Positions 15,411-23,198 of a DNA stretch of 44,182 bases are shown piece after piece (positions within the stretch are counted from its first letter, which is position 1; each line of letters starts with the position of its first letter). A program made the position numbers and the translations under genes. The stretch is from Synergistaceae bacterium (lineage in GTDB: Bacteria; Synergistota; Synergistia; Synergistales; Aminobacteriaceae): assembly GCA_031272145.1 (NCBI GenBank), contig JAISUL010000068.1, positions 1-44,182 of the forward strand, written 5' to 3'. A model generated the notes under the pieces. That model saw nothing but the letters and a program-made list of their open reading frames with translations, had not been told where the DNA came from and searched no databases.

Positions 15411-16903
15411 GTCGTCACCTCTTCGCCGCTGCCTGCGCGGCTCCGACGATCGATCGGCCTCACGTTTCCGTCCCGCGCCAGCATCGCTGCAAACGCGGCA
15501 CCTGAGGCGACCTCCAAGTCGTTCGGCACGTTCTGCCCCGCCGTCATGAAGGACACAGGACGATCCAGCGACTTCGCAGCGTTGAAAATAGCGCCGCAGC
15601 TCACCGTCTCGTCGAGCTTGGTGAAAATCACGTGGGATATAGGCGCGCCCGACATGCGATCGATGAAGCTCCTCATATCCCTGTACTTCATGTTCGCGGG
15701 CAGCACCAAATGCACGGCGTCAGGCCTGAACACGCGGCACAGGGCGTCCCAGTCGTTCGCGTTCTTGCGGTCGTTTTGTCCGTGCCCTGCCGTGTCCATC
15801 AGGATCAAGTCCGCTTGTCCGTGCCTGTCCAAAATATTCCGCAGGCCGTCGACCTCGAAGACCACCTCGATCGGCACTCCGAGTATCTTAGCATAGGTTC
15901 TCAGCTGGTCGGCGGCCGCTATTCTGTAGGTATCGCTCGTTAGGAGGAGGACGTTCCTGTGCTCCCAAAGGGCCTGGATCGCGGCCAGCTTGGCGACGGT
16001 CGTGGTCTTGCCAGCCCCTGTAGGGCCTAGCAGCATCACCTTGCGCCCGCCGAGCGCGCCGGTCACGTCCTTCGCGGCGCAGCGTATCCGAGGCGCCAGC
16101 CAGCCCTCGAACCCGCTTTTGTAGTCCGCTGAGCCGACCGCGGCGCTCACGGCGCGGTAGCCGCTGACCAGCTCCCTCGCGTACTCCGGCTCGACGTCCT
16201 CCGCCAAAAGTGCCTTGTATATCTCGTCTCCCTCAAGGCCGGAGCCGGCGGAGCCAACTGAGACAGCGGCAGCGGAGAACGCAGGGACGGCAGGCCCTGA
16301 CGCAGTGAATGACGTCCTGCCCAGCACGGAGTCGACGCGGCGCGCTAGGTCGGCCACCTCATCCCTTATCTGGGCTGCCTCCGTGCTGTACTGGGCGGTT
16401 GGCGGCAGCGCCCTTGTCCCTGCTGCCATGCCCTCGGAGGAGATCGAGACGACGTCGGGCGCAGCCTGGCCTGGGCTCGCTCCCTTGTGAGGGCCGGAGG
16501 AGTAAATTACCTTCGCCGGACGAACGCCGTTAGCGGCAGAAGCAGGAGTAGGGGTAGAAGTAAGGCGGGGGCTTGGCTCGCGCTGGCCCGCGTCGCCGGG
16601 GCTTTCCCCTGTGCTGTTGCGCATCTCGGCGGCCTGCTTTATGTCCAGCATCCGCTGAAAGGCCAGCAGGCGCTCCTTGGTGGCAGAGTCGTCCTCCTTG
16701 TCCCTAGACTTAATGGGGTAGTCGTCCTCTAAGATGCCAGCCGTGACCAGAAGGACGTTCTTTTTGAACATGCCCATGATGCCGCCTACGCCCACTATGC
16801 GCGTGGAGAGGATCACCGCGTCCTTGCCCAGACGCTCGCCGGCCAGCCTCAGGGCTTCCGCGTCGTCCTTAGCCTCGAAAGTAATCTGGTTGATCACCCT
16901 CAT
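15407..16903 (-). CDS. flhF: Flagellar biosynthesis GTPase FlhF
   Basis: FlhF is an SRP-type GTPase that sets the place and number of flagella. The 498-residue protein has the basic N-domain (MRVINQITFEAKDDAEAL), a long low-complexity linker rich in Ser, Pro, Thr and Ala, and the NG domain with P-loop GPTGAGKTT (K299), TSDTYRIAAADQL, the DTAGHGQND loop and FTKLDET. The ATG at 16903 has GGAG six bases upstream; a GTG at 16909, overlapping the flhA stop, is the alternative. FlhG, its usual ATPase regulator, is not downstream. Confidence 0.94.
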   Translation of the reverse strand: MRVINQITFEAKDDAEALRLAGERLGKDAVILSTRIVGVGGIMGMFKKNVLLVTAGILEDDYPIKSRDKEDDSATKERLLAFQRMLDIKQAAEMRNSTGESPGDAGQREPSPRLTSTPTPASAANGVRPAKVIYSSGPHKGASPGQAAPDVVSISSEGMAAGTRALPPTAQYSTEAAQIRDEVADLARRVDSVLGRTSFTASGPAVPAFSAAAVSVGSAGSGLEGDEIYKALLAEDVEPEYARELVSGYRAVSAAVGSADYKSGFEGWLAPRIRCAAKDVTGALGGRKVMLLGPTGAGKTTTVAKLAAIQALWEHRNVLLLTSDTYRIAAADQLRTYAKILGVPIEVVFEVDGLRNILDRHGQADLILMDTAGHGQNDRKNANDWDALCRVFRPDAVHLVLPANMKYRDMRSFIDRMSGAPISHVIFTKLDETVSCGAIFNAAKSLDRPVSFMTAGQNVPNDLEVASGAAFAAMLARDGNVRPIDRRSRAGSGEEVTT

Positions 16904-16905
16904 GG

Positions 16906-19017
16906 TCACTCCACCATTCCAACGGTTTTGATCTGCATCCCGTGAGCTATTTCATTGTAGGATACCACAAAAATATTTGGAATAGACCCCTCTATGAGAC
17001 GTCGAACGACGAGCCGGACGTTCGGGTGCACCAGCAGGGCCGGGGTGACGTTCTTCAGCACCATATCCTCGGAGGCGCGGGCTATGGCGGAGATCATCTT
17101 GCGCACCTCGCGGGAGTCGAGGTTGAGGTGCCATCCCCTCGCCAGGTCGCCCTCCATGGACGCCATTATCTTCTGCTCCCAGTTCGGCGAGAGGGTCGCG
17201 ACCGTGATCACGCCGTCGGGCCCCTGGAGCTTCAGCGATATTATGCGGGCCAGGGACTCCCTCGCCCTCTCCGTCAGGAAGTCCACGTTGCGGGACGTCT
17301 TGCCGTTGTCCGCTAGGGACTCGAAGATCGTCACGAGGTCCCTTATCGGTATCTGCTCCCTGATCAGGTTCTGCAGCACCTTCTGAATCTCCCCTAGGGA
17401 CAGTGTGGACATGAGCTCCTCGACCACGGCAGGGGAGTTCTCCTTCACCATGTCGGTGAGCTTCTGAACCTCCTGGCGGCTCAGGAGCTCCGCTCCGTTC
17501 TTCTTTATGACCTCAGAGAGGTGCGTCGCCAGCACGGACGGGGCGTCGACGACGGTGTAGCCCATCGACTCGGCCTTGTCCCGAAGGTCCGGCGAGATCC
17601 ATATGGCCGACAGGCCGAACGCTGGCTCCTTCGTCGGAACGCCCACGATCTCCTCCTCGGCGGCCCCGGTGTTCATGGCCAGGTAGTGGTCTGGCAGAAG
17701 CTCGCCTCGCCCCGCCTCAGTTCCCTTTATCCTCAGGATGTACTCGGTGGGCTTGATCTGGATGTTGTCCCGTATGCGTATCGGAGGCACGACTATGCCG
17801 AGCTCGATGGCCAGCTGCTTTCGGATAGTCCCGATGCGCTCCAGCATGTCGCCGCCCTGCGACGGGTCGACCAGGGGGATTATCGCGTAGCCTATCTCGG
17901 CCTCCATGGGCTCGACCGTCAGCAGGCGCATGACGTCCTCCGGCGTGGCAGGGGTTGGGGCCTCGGCTGCCGTGCGCGGCGCCCCCGGCGGGGTTCTTCC
18001 CGTCCCCGGCGCCGGCGCCGGCCCCGCTGCGCCTGCGGCCTCGGCCTCGGCCGCCGCTCCCTCGCGCATGACGGCGTAGCCCATGAAGCCGAGCATCGCG
18101 CCCAGAGTCATGAACGGTATCATCGGAAGCCCCGGCACGATGGCGAGCGCGAAGAGCAGGCCCGCCCCGATGTAGAGGGGACGCGGGTACTTGGTGAACG
18201 CCGCGACGATGTCCTGACCGAGGTCGGACGTGGCGGCTGCGCGCGAGACTATGATGCCGGTGGCAGTCGAGAACAGCAGGGCAGGTATCTGCGACACCAG
18301 CCCGTCGCCGACAGTGAGCAGGCTGTAGAGCGACGCAGCCCGTCCCACCGGCATGCCGCGCTGGAAGACCCCTATGGCCAGGCCCCCTATTATGTTGATG
18401 AACGTTATCAGCAGCCCCGCCACGGCGTCGCCCTTGACGAACTTCGACGCTCCGTCCATGGCCCCGTAGAAGTCGGCCTCGCGCTGAATGTCCCTGCGGC
18501 GCTCCTTGGCCCCGTTTTCGTCTATAAGGCCGGAGTTCAGGTCGGCGTCGATGGCCATCTGCTTGCCGGGCATCGCGTCGAGGGTGAACCGCGCCGCGAC
18601 CTCCGCGACTCGCTCGGCGCCCCGCGTGATGACCACGAGCTGGATGACCACGAGGATCAGGAATATGACCGCCCCGACGACGTAGTTCCCTCCGACGACG
18701 AACGTCCCGAACGCCGTGATTATGCTGCCGGCGTTGCCCTGCAGCAGGATCTGCCGCGTCGTCGAGACGTTGAGGGCTATTCTGAACAGGGTGACGATGA
18801 GCAGCAGCGTCGGAAACACAGACAGATCCAGCGCCCGCTTCACGTAGAACGTGACGAGCAGAACCACCACGCCGAGCGTTATGTTGCAGGCGAGGAGGAT
18901 GTCTATCATCCAGGTCGGCAGCGGGATGATCATCATGCCGACCACGAGCACCATCAGCAGAGCTACTCCGATGTCGGAGAAGTGCAGTATCTTCTTGAGA
19001 ATGGAGGTCGTCTCCAT
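16906..19017 (-). CDS. flhA: Flagellar type III export gate protein FlhA
   Basis: FlhA is the export-gate component that docks chaperone-substrate complexes. The 703-residue protein has about eight transmembrane helices in the first 330 residues, with the FHIPEP-family block VTLFRIALNVSTTRQILL and the cytoplasmic loop GKQMAIDADLNSGLIDE that carries conserved Asp residues. An Ala/Pro linker (about 335-375) leads to the large cytosolic domain. The ATG at 19017 gives the normal start METTSILKK. It is the first gene of the eleven-gene operon ending at 6980; flhB is not in the window. Confidence 0.97.
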   Translation of the reverse strand: METTSILKKILHFSDIGVALLMVLVVGMMIIPLPTWMIDILLACNITLGVVVLLVTFYVKRALDLSVFPTLLLIVTLFRIALNVSTTRQILLQGNAGSIITAFGTFVVGGNYVVGAVIFLILVVIQLVVITRGAERVAEVAARFTLDAMPGKQMAIDADLNSGLIDENGAKERRRDIQREADFYGAMDGASKFVKGDAVAGLLITFINIIGGLAIGVFQRGMPVGRAASLYSLLTVGDGLVSQIPALLFSTATGIIVSRAAATSDLGQDIVAAFTKYPRPLYIGAGLLFALAIVPGLPMIPFMTLGAMLGFMGYAVMREGAAAEAEAAGAAGPAPAPGTGRTPPGAPRTAAEAPTPATPEDVMRLLTVEPMEAEIGYAIIPLVDPSQGGDMLERIGTIRKQLAIELGIVVPPIRIRDNIQIKPTEYILRIKGTEAGRGELLPDHYLAMNTGAAEEEIVGVPTKEPAFGLSAIWISPDLRDKAESMGYTVVDAPSVLATHLSEVIKKNGAELLSRQEVQKLTDMVKENSPAVVEELMSTLSLGEIQKVLQNLIREQIPIRDLVTIFESLADNGKTSRNVDFLTERARESLARIISLKLQGPDGVITVATLSPNWEQKIMASMEGDLARGWHLNLDSREVRKMISAIARASEDMVLKNVTPALLVHPNVRLVVRRLIEGSIPNIFVVSYNEIAHGMQIKTVGMVE

Positions 19018-19074
19018 CTGTCTATTCGCCTCAATCCGCCCGCTCAGGAAGACGCGCCGCTCATTTGTCGGGAG

Positions 19075-19103
19075 ATTCTATCACGCCCGCGGAGGTTCCG
19101 CAA
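19075..19103 (-). promoter_or_regulatory. Likely promoter of the flhA operon
   Basis: Read on the minus strand, TTGCGG (19103-19098) and TAGAAT (19080-19075) are 17 bases apart, a sigma-70-type layout. It lies in the 101-base gap before flhA, 57 bases from the start codon. No sigma-28-like box is obvious here. Confidence 0.45.
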
Positions 19104-19118
19104 GGCAATAGGACGCGG

Positions 19119-19694
19119 TCAGCTCCCCCTAGTACTGCGGATTGTGCACCACAAAGCGCAGAGGGCCGCGGCGAAGAAGCCCATATGGCCGACGCCGCAG
19201 CCCGACCCGCCCCCGCATCCCCCCGAGTCATTATCCAGGTTGGGCGCGAAGCGAATGGGGAACTCGGCTGACCTCCAGGTCGCAGTCGCAGTCGCAGTGC
19301 TGGCATCGCTCCCGACGGCCGTGTACTCGATCGCGAGGACGGCCGGCCCGCTCACCAGGCCGTTGGACATGACGTAAAACGTCGTGTCGGACGGGGAGTA
19401 GATCACTATGGCGTTCCTCGGCGTTTGGACGTCGATCGGGAAGCTCTCCTCCACCACGTTCAAGTCGCTTTCCCCCCACGTCATCGGCCGAACGACGATC
19501 TGCAGCACCTCCCGCGGCCTGATTAAGACGGTGTCGCCTGGTGACAGATTTGGGAGAATCTGGCCTTGGTCGTCCCTCAAGGCCAGGTTAAACGTCTCGA
19601 TATATTCCGATGTCGCGGCGTCTGCCGTGGAATACGTGAACAGCGCGGTCGTCAAGGCCAAAACCAACACGCGGCTAACTCTCACAATAATCAC
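19119..19694 (-). CDS. Secreted protein with C-terminal sorting tail (Synergist-CTERM-like)
   Basis: A 191-residue exported protein. Residues 1-27 form a signal peptide ending TADAATS. The body is beta-rich with no motif I recognise; it could be an immunoglobulin-like domain. The C-terminus has three parts in the order of a -CTERM sorting signal: a Gly/Cys-rich patch (SGGCGGGSGCGVG), a hydrophobic stretch (FFAAALCALW) and a basic end (IRSTRGS). A domain of this build is described as Synergist-CTERM in Synergistota; the assignment rests on pattern, not a profile search. It follows the SLH porin by 13 bases, so both are probably made together. Confidence 0.7.
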   Translation of the reverse strand: MIIVRVSRVLVLALTTALFTYSTADAATSEYIETFNLALRDDQGQILPNLSPGDTVLIRPREVLQIVVRPMTWGESDLNVVEESFPIDVQTPRNAIVIYSPSDTTFYVMSNGLVSGPAVLAIEYTAVGSDASTATATATWRSAEFPIRFAPNLDNDSGGCGGGSGCGVGHMGFFAAALCALWCTIRSTRGS

Positions 19695-19707
19695 CCCTTC
19701 CGTCGGC

Positions 19708-21195
19708 CTAGAAGCTCATCTGAGCCCAGGAGTGGAACAGGTTTTCACTGTCGAGCTCGACCGACTCCAGCGCCATGTTGTAGTCCTGGCGCATGTACGA
19801 GAACCCCGCCACTATGTCCGGCGTGAAGGCGTACTCCACGCCCATGCCCCACTGGATGAACCTGCCCTTCGGATTCCCAGTCCCAGCTGGCATGAACGTC
19901 GCGTTGGCCATGAACAGGAACGTCTTCCACCTGTCGTCCCACTCGCGCGAGGCCATCACGCGCCACAGGCTCATGTCCTCCGGCAGGATGTCGGTCGTTA
20001 TGTCGTAGAACTTGTCGGGCACGCTGTCCACGCCGAAGTTCCCGCCCGACATGGCGTAGTATCCGGGCAGCCAAAAGCCCTTCTGCATGCGGTCGTACTC
20101 CAGCCACAGGCCGGTGAACTTCAGGACGTCCTGCTTCAGGTCGATGACCAGCCGAAACGCGCGGGTGTCGTCGATTATGACGTCGTCGATCTCACGCTCG
20201 CCGTTCACGGTCTGGTGGTACACGACGCCGCGGAACGCCGTGGACGGGTCGAGCTCTACCCGCATGCCGCCGTATATAGTCCAGACGCTGCTCAGCCCGC
20301 CCCACTCCTCAGGCCAGTCGCCCTTGGAGTTCATGCCGAACGGCCAGTTTGAGCTCCCCTCGCCGACGAACCCGTCGAACCCGGCGCTGAACCCCATGAT
20401 GTCGCCGGCGCTCAGCGAGGCCATGAACGAGAGCTCCCAAACGTTGAAGTCGGACTCGTTGAAGGCGTGGTTTATGTAAATTGCCTCGGCGAAGGGGTCG
20501 TCGGTCGGAGGCCCGGCGTAGGCTCGGAATATGCTGGTGCCGGACAGGTCGGAGAAGTTCGTCAGGGACGAGGCGCTGAAGCCGAACAGAGCCCCAGGGG
20601 CCGGCTGTCCTCCTGAGTCGGCCAGTCGGTCGGAGCCGAGCCGAATAGGGAACTCCGCGCTGAACCTGCGCGTTCCGGAGCGCCTGCGCCAGCCGAGCCA
20701 CCGCCTGAAATCAAGGCGCGACGCCCCGTCCTCGCCCTTCGGGGGGGCGTAGTCCTCGCCAAGGAGCTCAGCCGTGCGCATCAGGCTGCGGCGCGACACC
20801 CAGCGCCAGCTCCCGACGCGCTTCTCAACGGGGGCTATCCGTCCGTCCAGCTTGCCTACGTTCACCCCGAGGTCCTCGAGCTCGTCGCTGAACTCGTTGA
20901 CCAGCCTGCGCAGCGAGTCGATGTTGCGCTCGCTTGCGCTGTTCATGTCGACGTAGGGCAGGGCGTGGGCGACCGTCGACGCCATTTCGTAGCGGGTGGA
21001 GAGCCGGCTGTTCTTGAAGGCCTCGTAGGTGTAGCCGTAAGGCAGCCAGCGCGACGCCAGCTGCCTCACGGCGTCGTACGACCAATGCCCCCTCGGAACG
21101 TCCATGAACGGGTTCATCGATGCGCCGAACGCCGCGTGCACAGTGGCAAAAGCCAAAGCAAAGGCGAGCGCGAGAGCGGCGGCCGTTTTTCTCAT
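19708..21195 (-). CDS. SLH-domain outer-membrane barrel (OmpM-like tether porin)
   Basis: A 495-residue protein. A signal peptide (1-24) is followed by one SLH domain starting PFMDVPRGHWSYDAVRQLA and then a coiled-coil segment (about 85-120, RNIDSLRRLVNEFSDELEDL). The rest is a long series of amphipathic beta strands with many Trp, Tyr and Phe, ending WAQMSF. A terminal Phe is the usual signal for insertion by the BAM complex. This architecture matches OmpM-type proteins of Negativicutes and related diderms, where the SLH domain grips the cell wall and the barrel sits in the outer membrane. The RBS is AAGGAGGAGAGG. The pore function is inferred from architecture. Confidence 0.88.
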   Translation of the reverse strand: MRKTAAALALAFALAFATVHAAFGASMNPFMDVPRGHWSYDAVRQLASRWLPYGYTYEAFKNSRLSTRYEMASTVAHALPYVDMNSASERNIDSLRRLVNEFSDELEDLGVNVGKLDGRIAPVEKRVGSWRWVSRRSLMRTAELLGEDYAPPKGEDGASRLDFRRWLGWRRRSGTRRFSAEFPIRLGSDRLADSGGQPAPGALFGFSASSLTNFSDLSGTSIFRAYAGPPTDDPFAEAIYINHAFNESDFNVWELSFMASLSAGDIMGFSAGFDGFVGEGSSNWPFGMNSKGDWPEEWGGLSSVWTIYGGMRVELDPSTAFRGVVYHQTVNGEREIDDVIIDDTRAFRLVIDLKQDVLKFTGLWLEYDRMQKGFWLPGYYAMSGGNFGVDSVPDKFYDITTDILPEDMSLWRVMASREWDDRWKTFLFMANATFMPAGTGNPKGRFIQWGMGVEYAFTPDIVAGFSYMRQDYNMALESVELDSENLFHSWAQMSF

Positions 21196-21246
21196 TGTCC
21201 TCTCCTCCTTAAGAGATGGTCTATCCTTAGCGTGTGTGTATAAAAG

Positions 21247-22029
21247 CTAACCCGCGAGCATCCTGATAGCCTCGTTCGCTGCGGCGATGGCGCCGTCCGA
21301 GCCGGAGTAGTCCATGCGGTTCTCCAAGCGGTGGGCTACGACCGTTAGGATCGCGCCGGCGCGCAGGCCGTAAAGCCCCGCCAGAGTCAGTATCGTGGCG
21401 GTCTCCATCTCGAAGCAGAGCACTCCGGCGCGGACCAGGTCGTCTATGAAGCCGCCGCCGCCCTGCCGAAAGCCCCGAAAGCCCGGCCTTGCCTGCCCCA
21501 GGTGGAACGACGCAGTGGTGCAGGTCACGCCGACGTGGTGGCGCAGCCCCAGCTTCCCGCACGCCGCGACGAGGGCCGACAGGACGTCGCGGTGGGCGAG
21601 CGCCGGGTAGGAGATGTCCACGTAGTCCCTGCTGACCCCGTCGCGCCTCATGGCGCCGGAGCATATCACGACGTCCCCGCACCTTACGGACTCGCTTATC
21701 GCGCCGCATGTCCCGACCCTCACGAAGGTGTCGGCGCCGAGCTCGGCCAGCTCCTCAAGGGCGATGGCTGCCGAGCTTCCCCCTATGCCGGTGGAGCAGC
21801 ACGTCACTGGCACGGGCGGGTCGGAGTCGATGAGGCCGCTGAAGGTTCGGTACTCCCTGTTGTCGGCCACGAGCCTGGCCTCTCTCCACCCGGCTGCTAT
21901 GGCGTCAACCCTGGCCGGGTCGCCTGGCAGCAGGACGAACCTGCTCACGTCGCCGGCGCGGCAGCGGATGTGGTACTGAAGCCCGTCCTCCATGGCCGGG
22001 CGCTCGGCGTCGGAGCTCCAAGCGGTCAT
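21247..22029 (-). CDS. udp: Uridine phosphorylase
   Basis: A 260-residue PNP/UDP-family phosphorylase that splits uridine into uracil and ribose-1-phosphate. The phosphate-binding start LLPGDPARV, the central STGIGGSSAAIALEEL, GTCGAI and the substrate-site FEMETATILTL all match uridine phosphorylase more than purine nucleoside phosphorylase. The ATG at 22029 overlaps the eda stop as ATGA, so the two genes are co-translated. The window also has an NCS2-family permease (40127), though far away. Confidence 0.9.
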   Translation of the reverse strand: MTAWSSDAERPAMEDGLQYHIRCRAGDVSRFVLLPGDPARVDAIAAGWREARLVADNREYRTFSGLIDSDPPVPVTCCSTGIGGSSAAIALEELAELGADTFVRVGTCGAISESVRCGDVVICSGAMRRDGVSRDYVDISYPALAHRDVLSALVAACGKLGLRHHVGVTCTTASFHLGQARPGFRGFRQGGGGFIDDLVRAGVLCFEMETATILTLAGLYGLRAGAILTVVAHRLENRMDYSGSDGAIAAANEAIRMLAG

Positions 22030-22988
22030 TTCTTCGTCAGGTGAACGGCGAAGCCGCCGATCTCCGCGTCGAGGTAGACCAAGTTCAGGGAGCCGGACGC
22101 GTCGCGCTTCTCCGTGCCGGGCAGGGTGCCTATTCCCTTGCGCTTGAGGTACGCGGCGGCGCGGTCGACGTTTATGGTGCCTATGGCGATGTGGCCGTTT
22201 TTGCCGAGCGCCGGCCTATTCATGAACTCAAAGCCGGCCCCGGCGAAGTTGCTGTTGCCGCCGCGCTTGACCGGGAAGCCGAACAGGTTCTCCATCTGCT
22301 CGGCGTCGGACAGTGATGCGGCCTCGTCTGGCTCGTTGACCCCGACGTGCTTGAAGGTGAACCCCATCGCGGCCAGGACCGCCTCGCGGCACAGGCGCGA
22401 GACCTCGTCGTACCTGCCAGCGGCCAGGAGCTCGGGCTTGGTCAGCCAGCTTCCGCACACCGCGAGGACCTTCCCGAACGAGAGGTAGCCCTCCAGGTTC
22501 TTCGTGTTCACTCCGCCCGTCGGGACGTAGCTCACGCCTGAGTACGGCCCCGCGAAGGCCTTCAGCGTGTCGATCCCGCCGGACTGCTCCGCCGGGAAAA
22601 ACTTCAGAACCGTGAGGCCGAGCTCCATGGCCTGCTCGATCTGTGACGGGCTGTTCACCCCTGGCAGCACGGGAACGCCCTTGGCCGCGCAGTACCCGGC
22701 CACGGCTGGGTTGAAGCCTGGCGACACGATGAACTTGGCGCCTGACGCGACGGCCCGGTCGACCTGCTCGGTCGACGTGACCGTGCCCGCGCCAAGGAGA
22801 AGGCCTGGGTATGAGGCGGCAAGGCGTTTGATCGACTCCTCGGCGGCGGCGGTGCGGAACGTGACCTCTGCCACAGTGATGCCGCCGTCTATGAGCGCCT
22901 TTCCGAGAGGGACGGCCTGATCGGGCGAATCCAGCGTTATGGCCGGCACGATGCCAGCCTCGAAAATCTGCTGAAAAACTGAGTTCAT
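22026..22988 (-). CDS. eda: KDPG/KHG aldolase fused to a VOC-type domain
   Basis: Residues 1-205 form a KDPG aldolase (Eda) that cleaves 2-keto-3-deoxy-6-phosphogluconate, or 4-hydroxy-2-oxoglutarate, into pyruvate and a second product. The catalytic Glu is in VAEVTFRT, the GAGTV strand is present, and the Schiff-base Lys is in LKFFPAEQSGG. Residues from about 212 (FKHVGVNEPDE) to 320 form an extra domain with the beta-alpha-beta pattern of the vicinal-oxygen-chelate/glyoxalase fold. Fusions of this kind are known in Firmicutes; the role of the added domain is not clear. The RBS GGGGAGGAG precedes the ATG at 22988. Confidence 0.9.
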   Translation of the reverse strand: MNSVFQQIFEAGIVPAITLDSPDQAVPLGKALIDGGITVAEVTFRTAAAEESIKRLAASYPGLLLGAGTVTSTEQVDRAVASGAKFIVSPGFNPAVAGYCAAKGVPVLPGVNSPSQIEQAMELGLTVLKFFPAEQSGGIDTLKAFAGPYSGVSYVPTGGVNTKNLEGYLSFGKVLAVCGSWLTKPELLAAGRYDEVSRLCREAVLAAMGFTFKHVGVNEPDEAASLSDAEQMENLFGFPVKRGGNSNFAGAGFEFMNRPALGKNGHIAIGTINVDRAAAYLKRKGIGTLPGTEKRDASGSLNLVYLDAEIGGFAVHLTKK

Positions 22989-23127
22989 AATTACTCCTCC
23001 CCTTTAGGATCGAGGGTGTCTTCCTATTATATATATCGGCGGCGCCGACCATGACAGTCCCCCTTTCCATAAGATTAGCACAAATTTCAAAATCGATATA
23101 AGCTAGTCATCTGTCCTATCTAAGCAC

Positions 23128-23156
23128 TTGACTTGCCGATTTTTTGTGCTTAAAAT
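23128..23156 (+). promoter_or_regulatory. Likely promoter of glnN
   Basis: TTGACT (23128-23133) and TAAAAT (23151-23156) are exactly 17 bases apart. A second box, GGTATAGT, follows at 23161-23168. The start codon is 43 bases past the -10 box and the RBS is GGAGG at 23187-23191. The rest of the 210-base divergent gap (22989-23198) holds a TATAAT read toward eda but no convincing -35 for it. Confidence 0.65.
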
Positions 23157-23198
23157 GCCAGGTATAGTTACAAAAAACACTTTTCTGGAGGTTTTAGT

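Noticed and set aside
13527-15896. 789-residue plus-strand frame opposite cheB, the PilZ gene and flhF
   Set aside because: It spans three confident minus-strand genes and has Arg/His-rich composition typical of a shadow frame.
17521-19377. 618-residue plus-strand frame opposite flhA
   Set aside because: Shadow of flhA and of the downstream secreted protein; no start signal or domain.
19119-20680. Shared SAEFPIR string in the SLH porin and in the CTERM protein as a sign of common descent
   Set aside because: Only seven residues agree, in different contexts, and the rest of the proteins do not align by eye.
22228-23070. 280-residue minus-strand frame overlapping eda
   Set aside because: Out-of-frame shadow: eda has the clear RBS, active-site motifs and the udp overlap.
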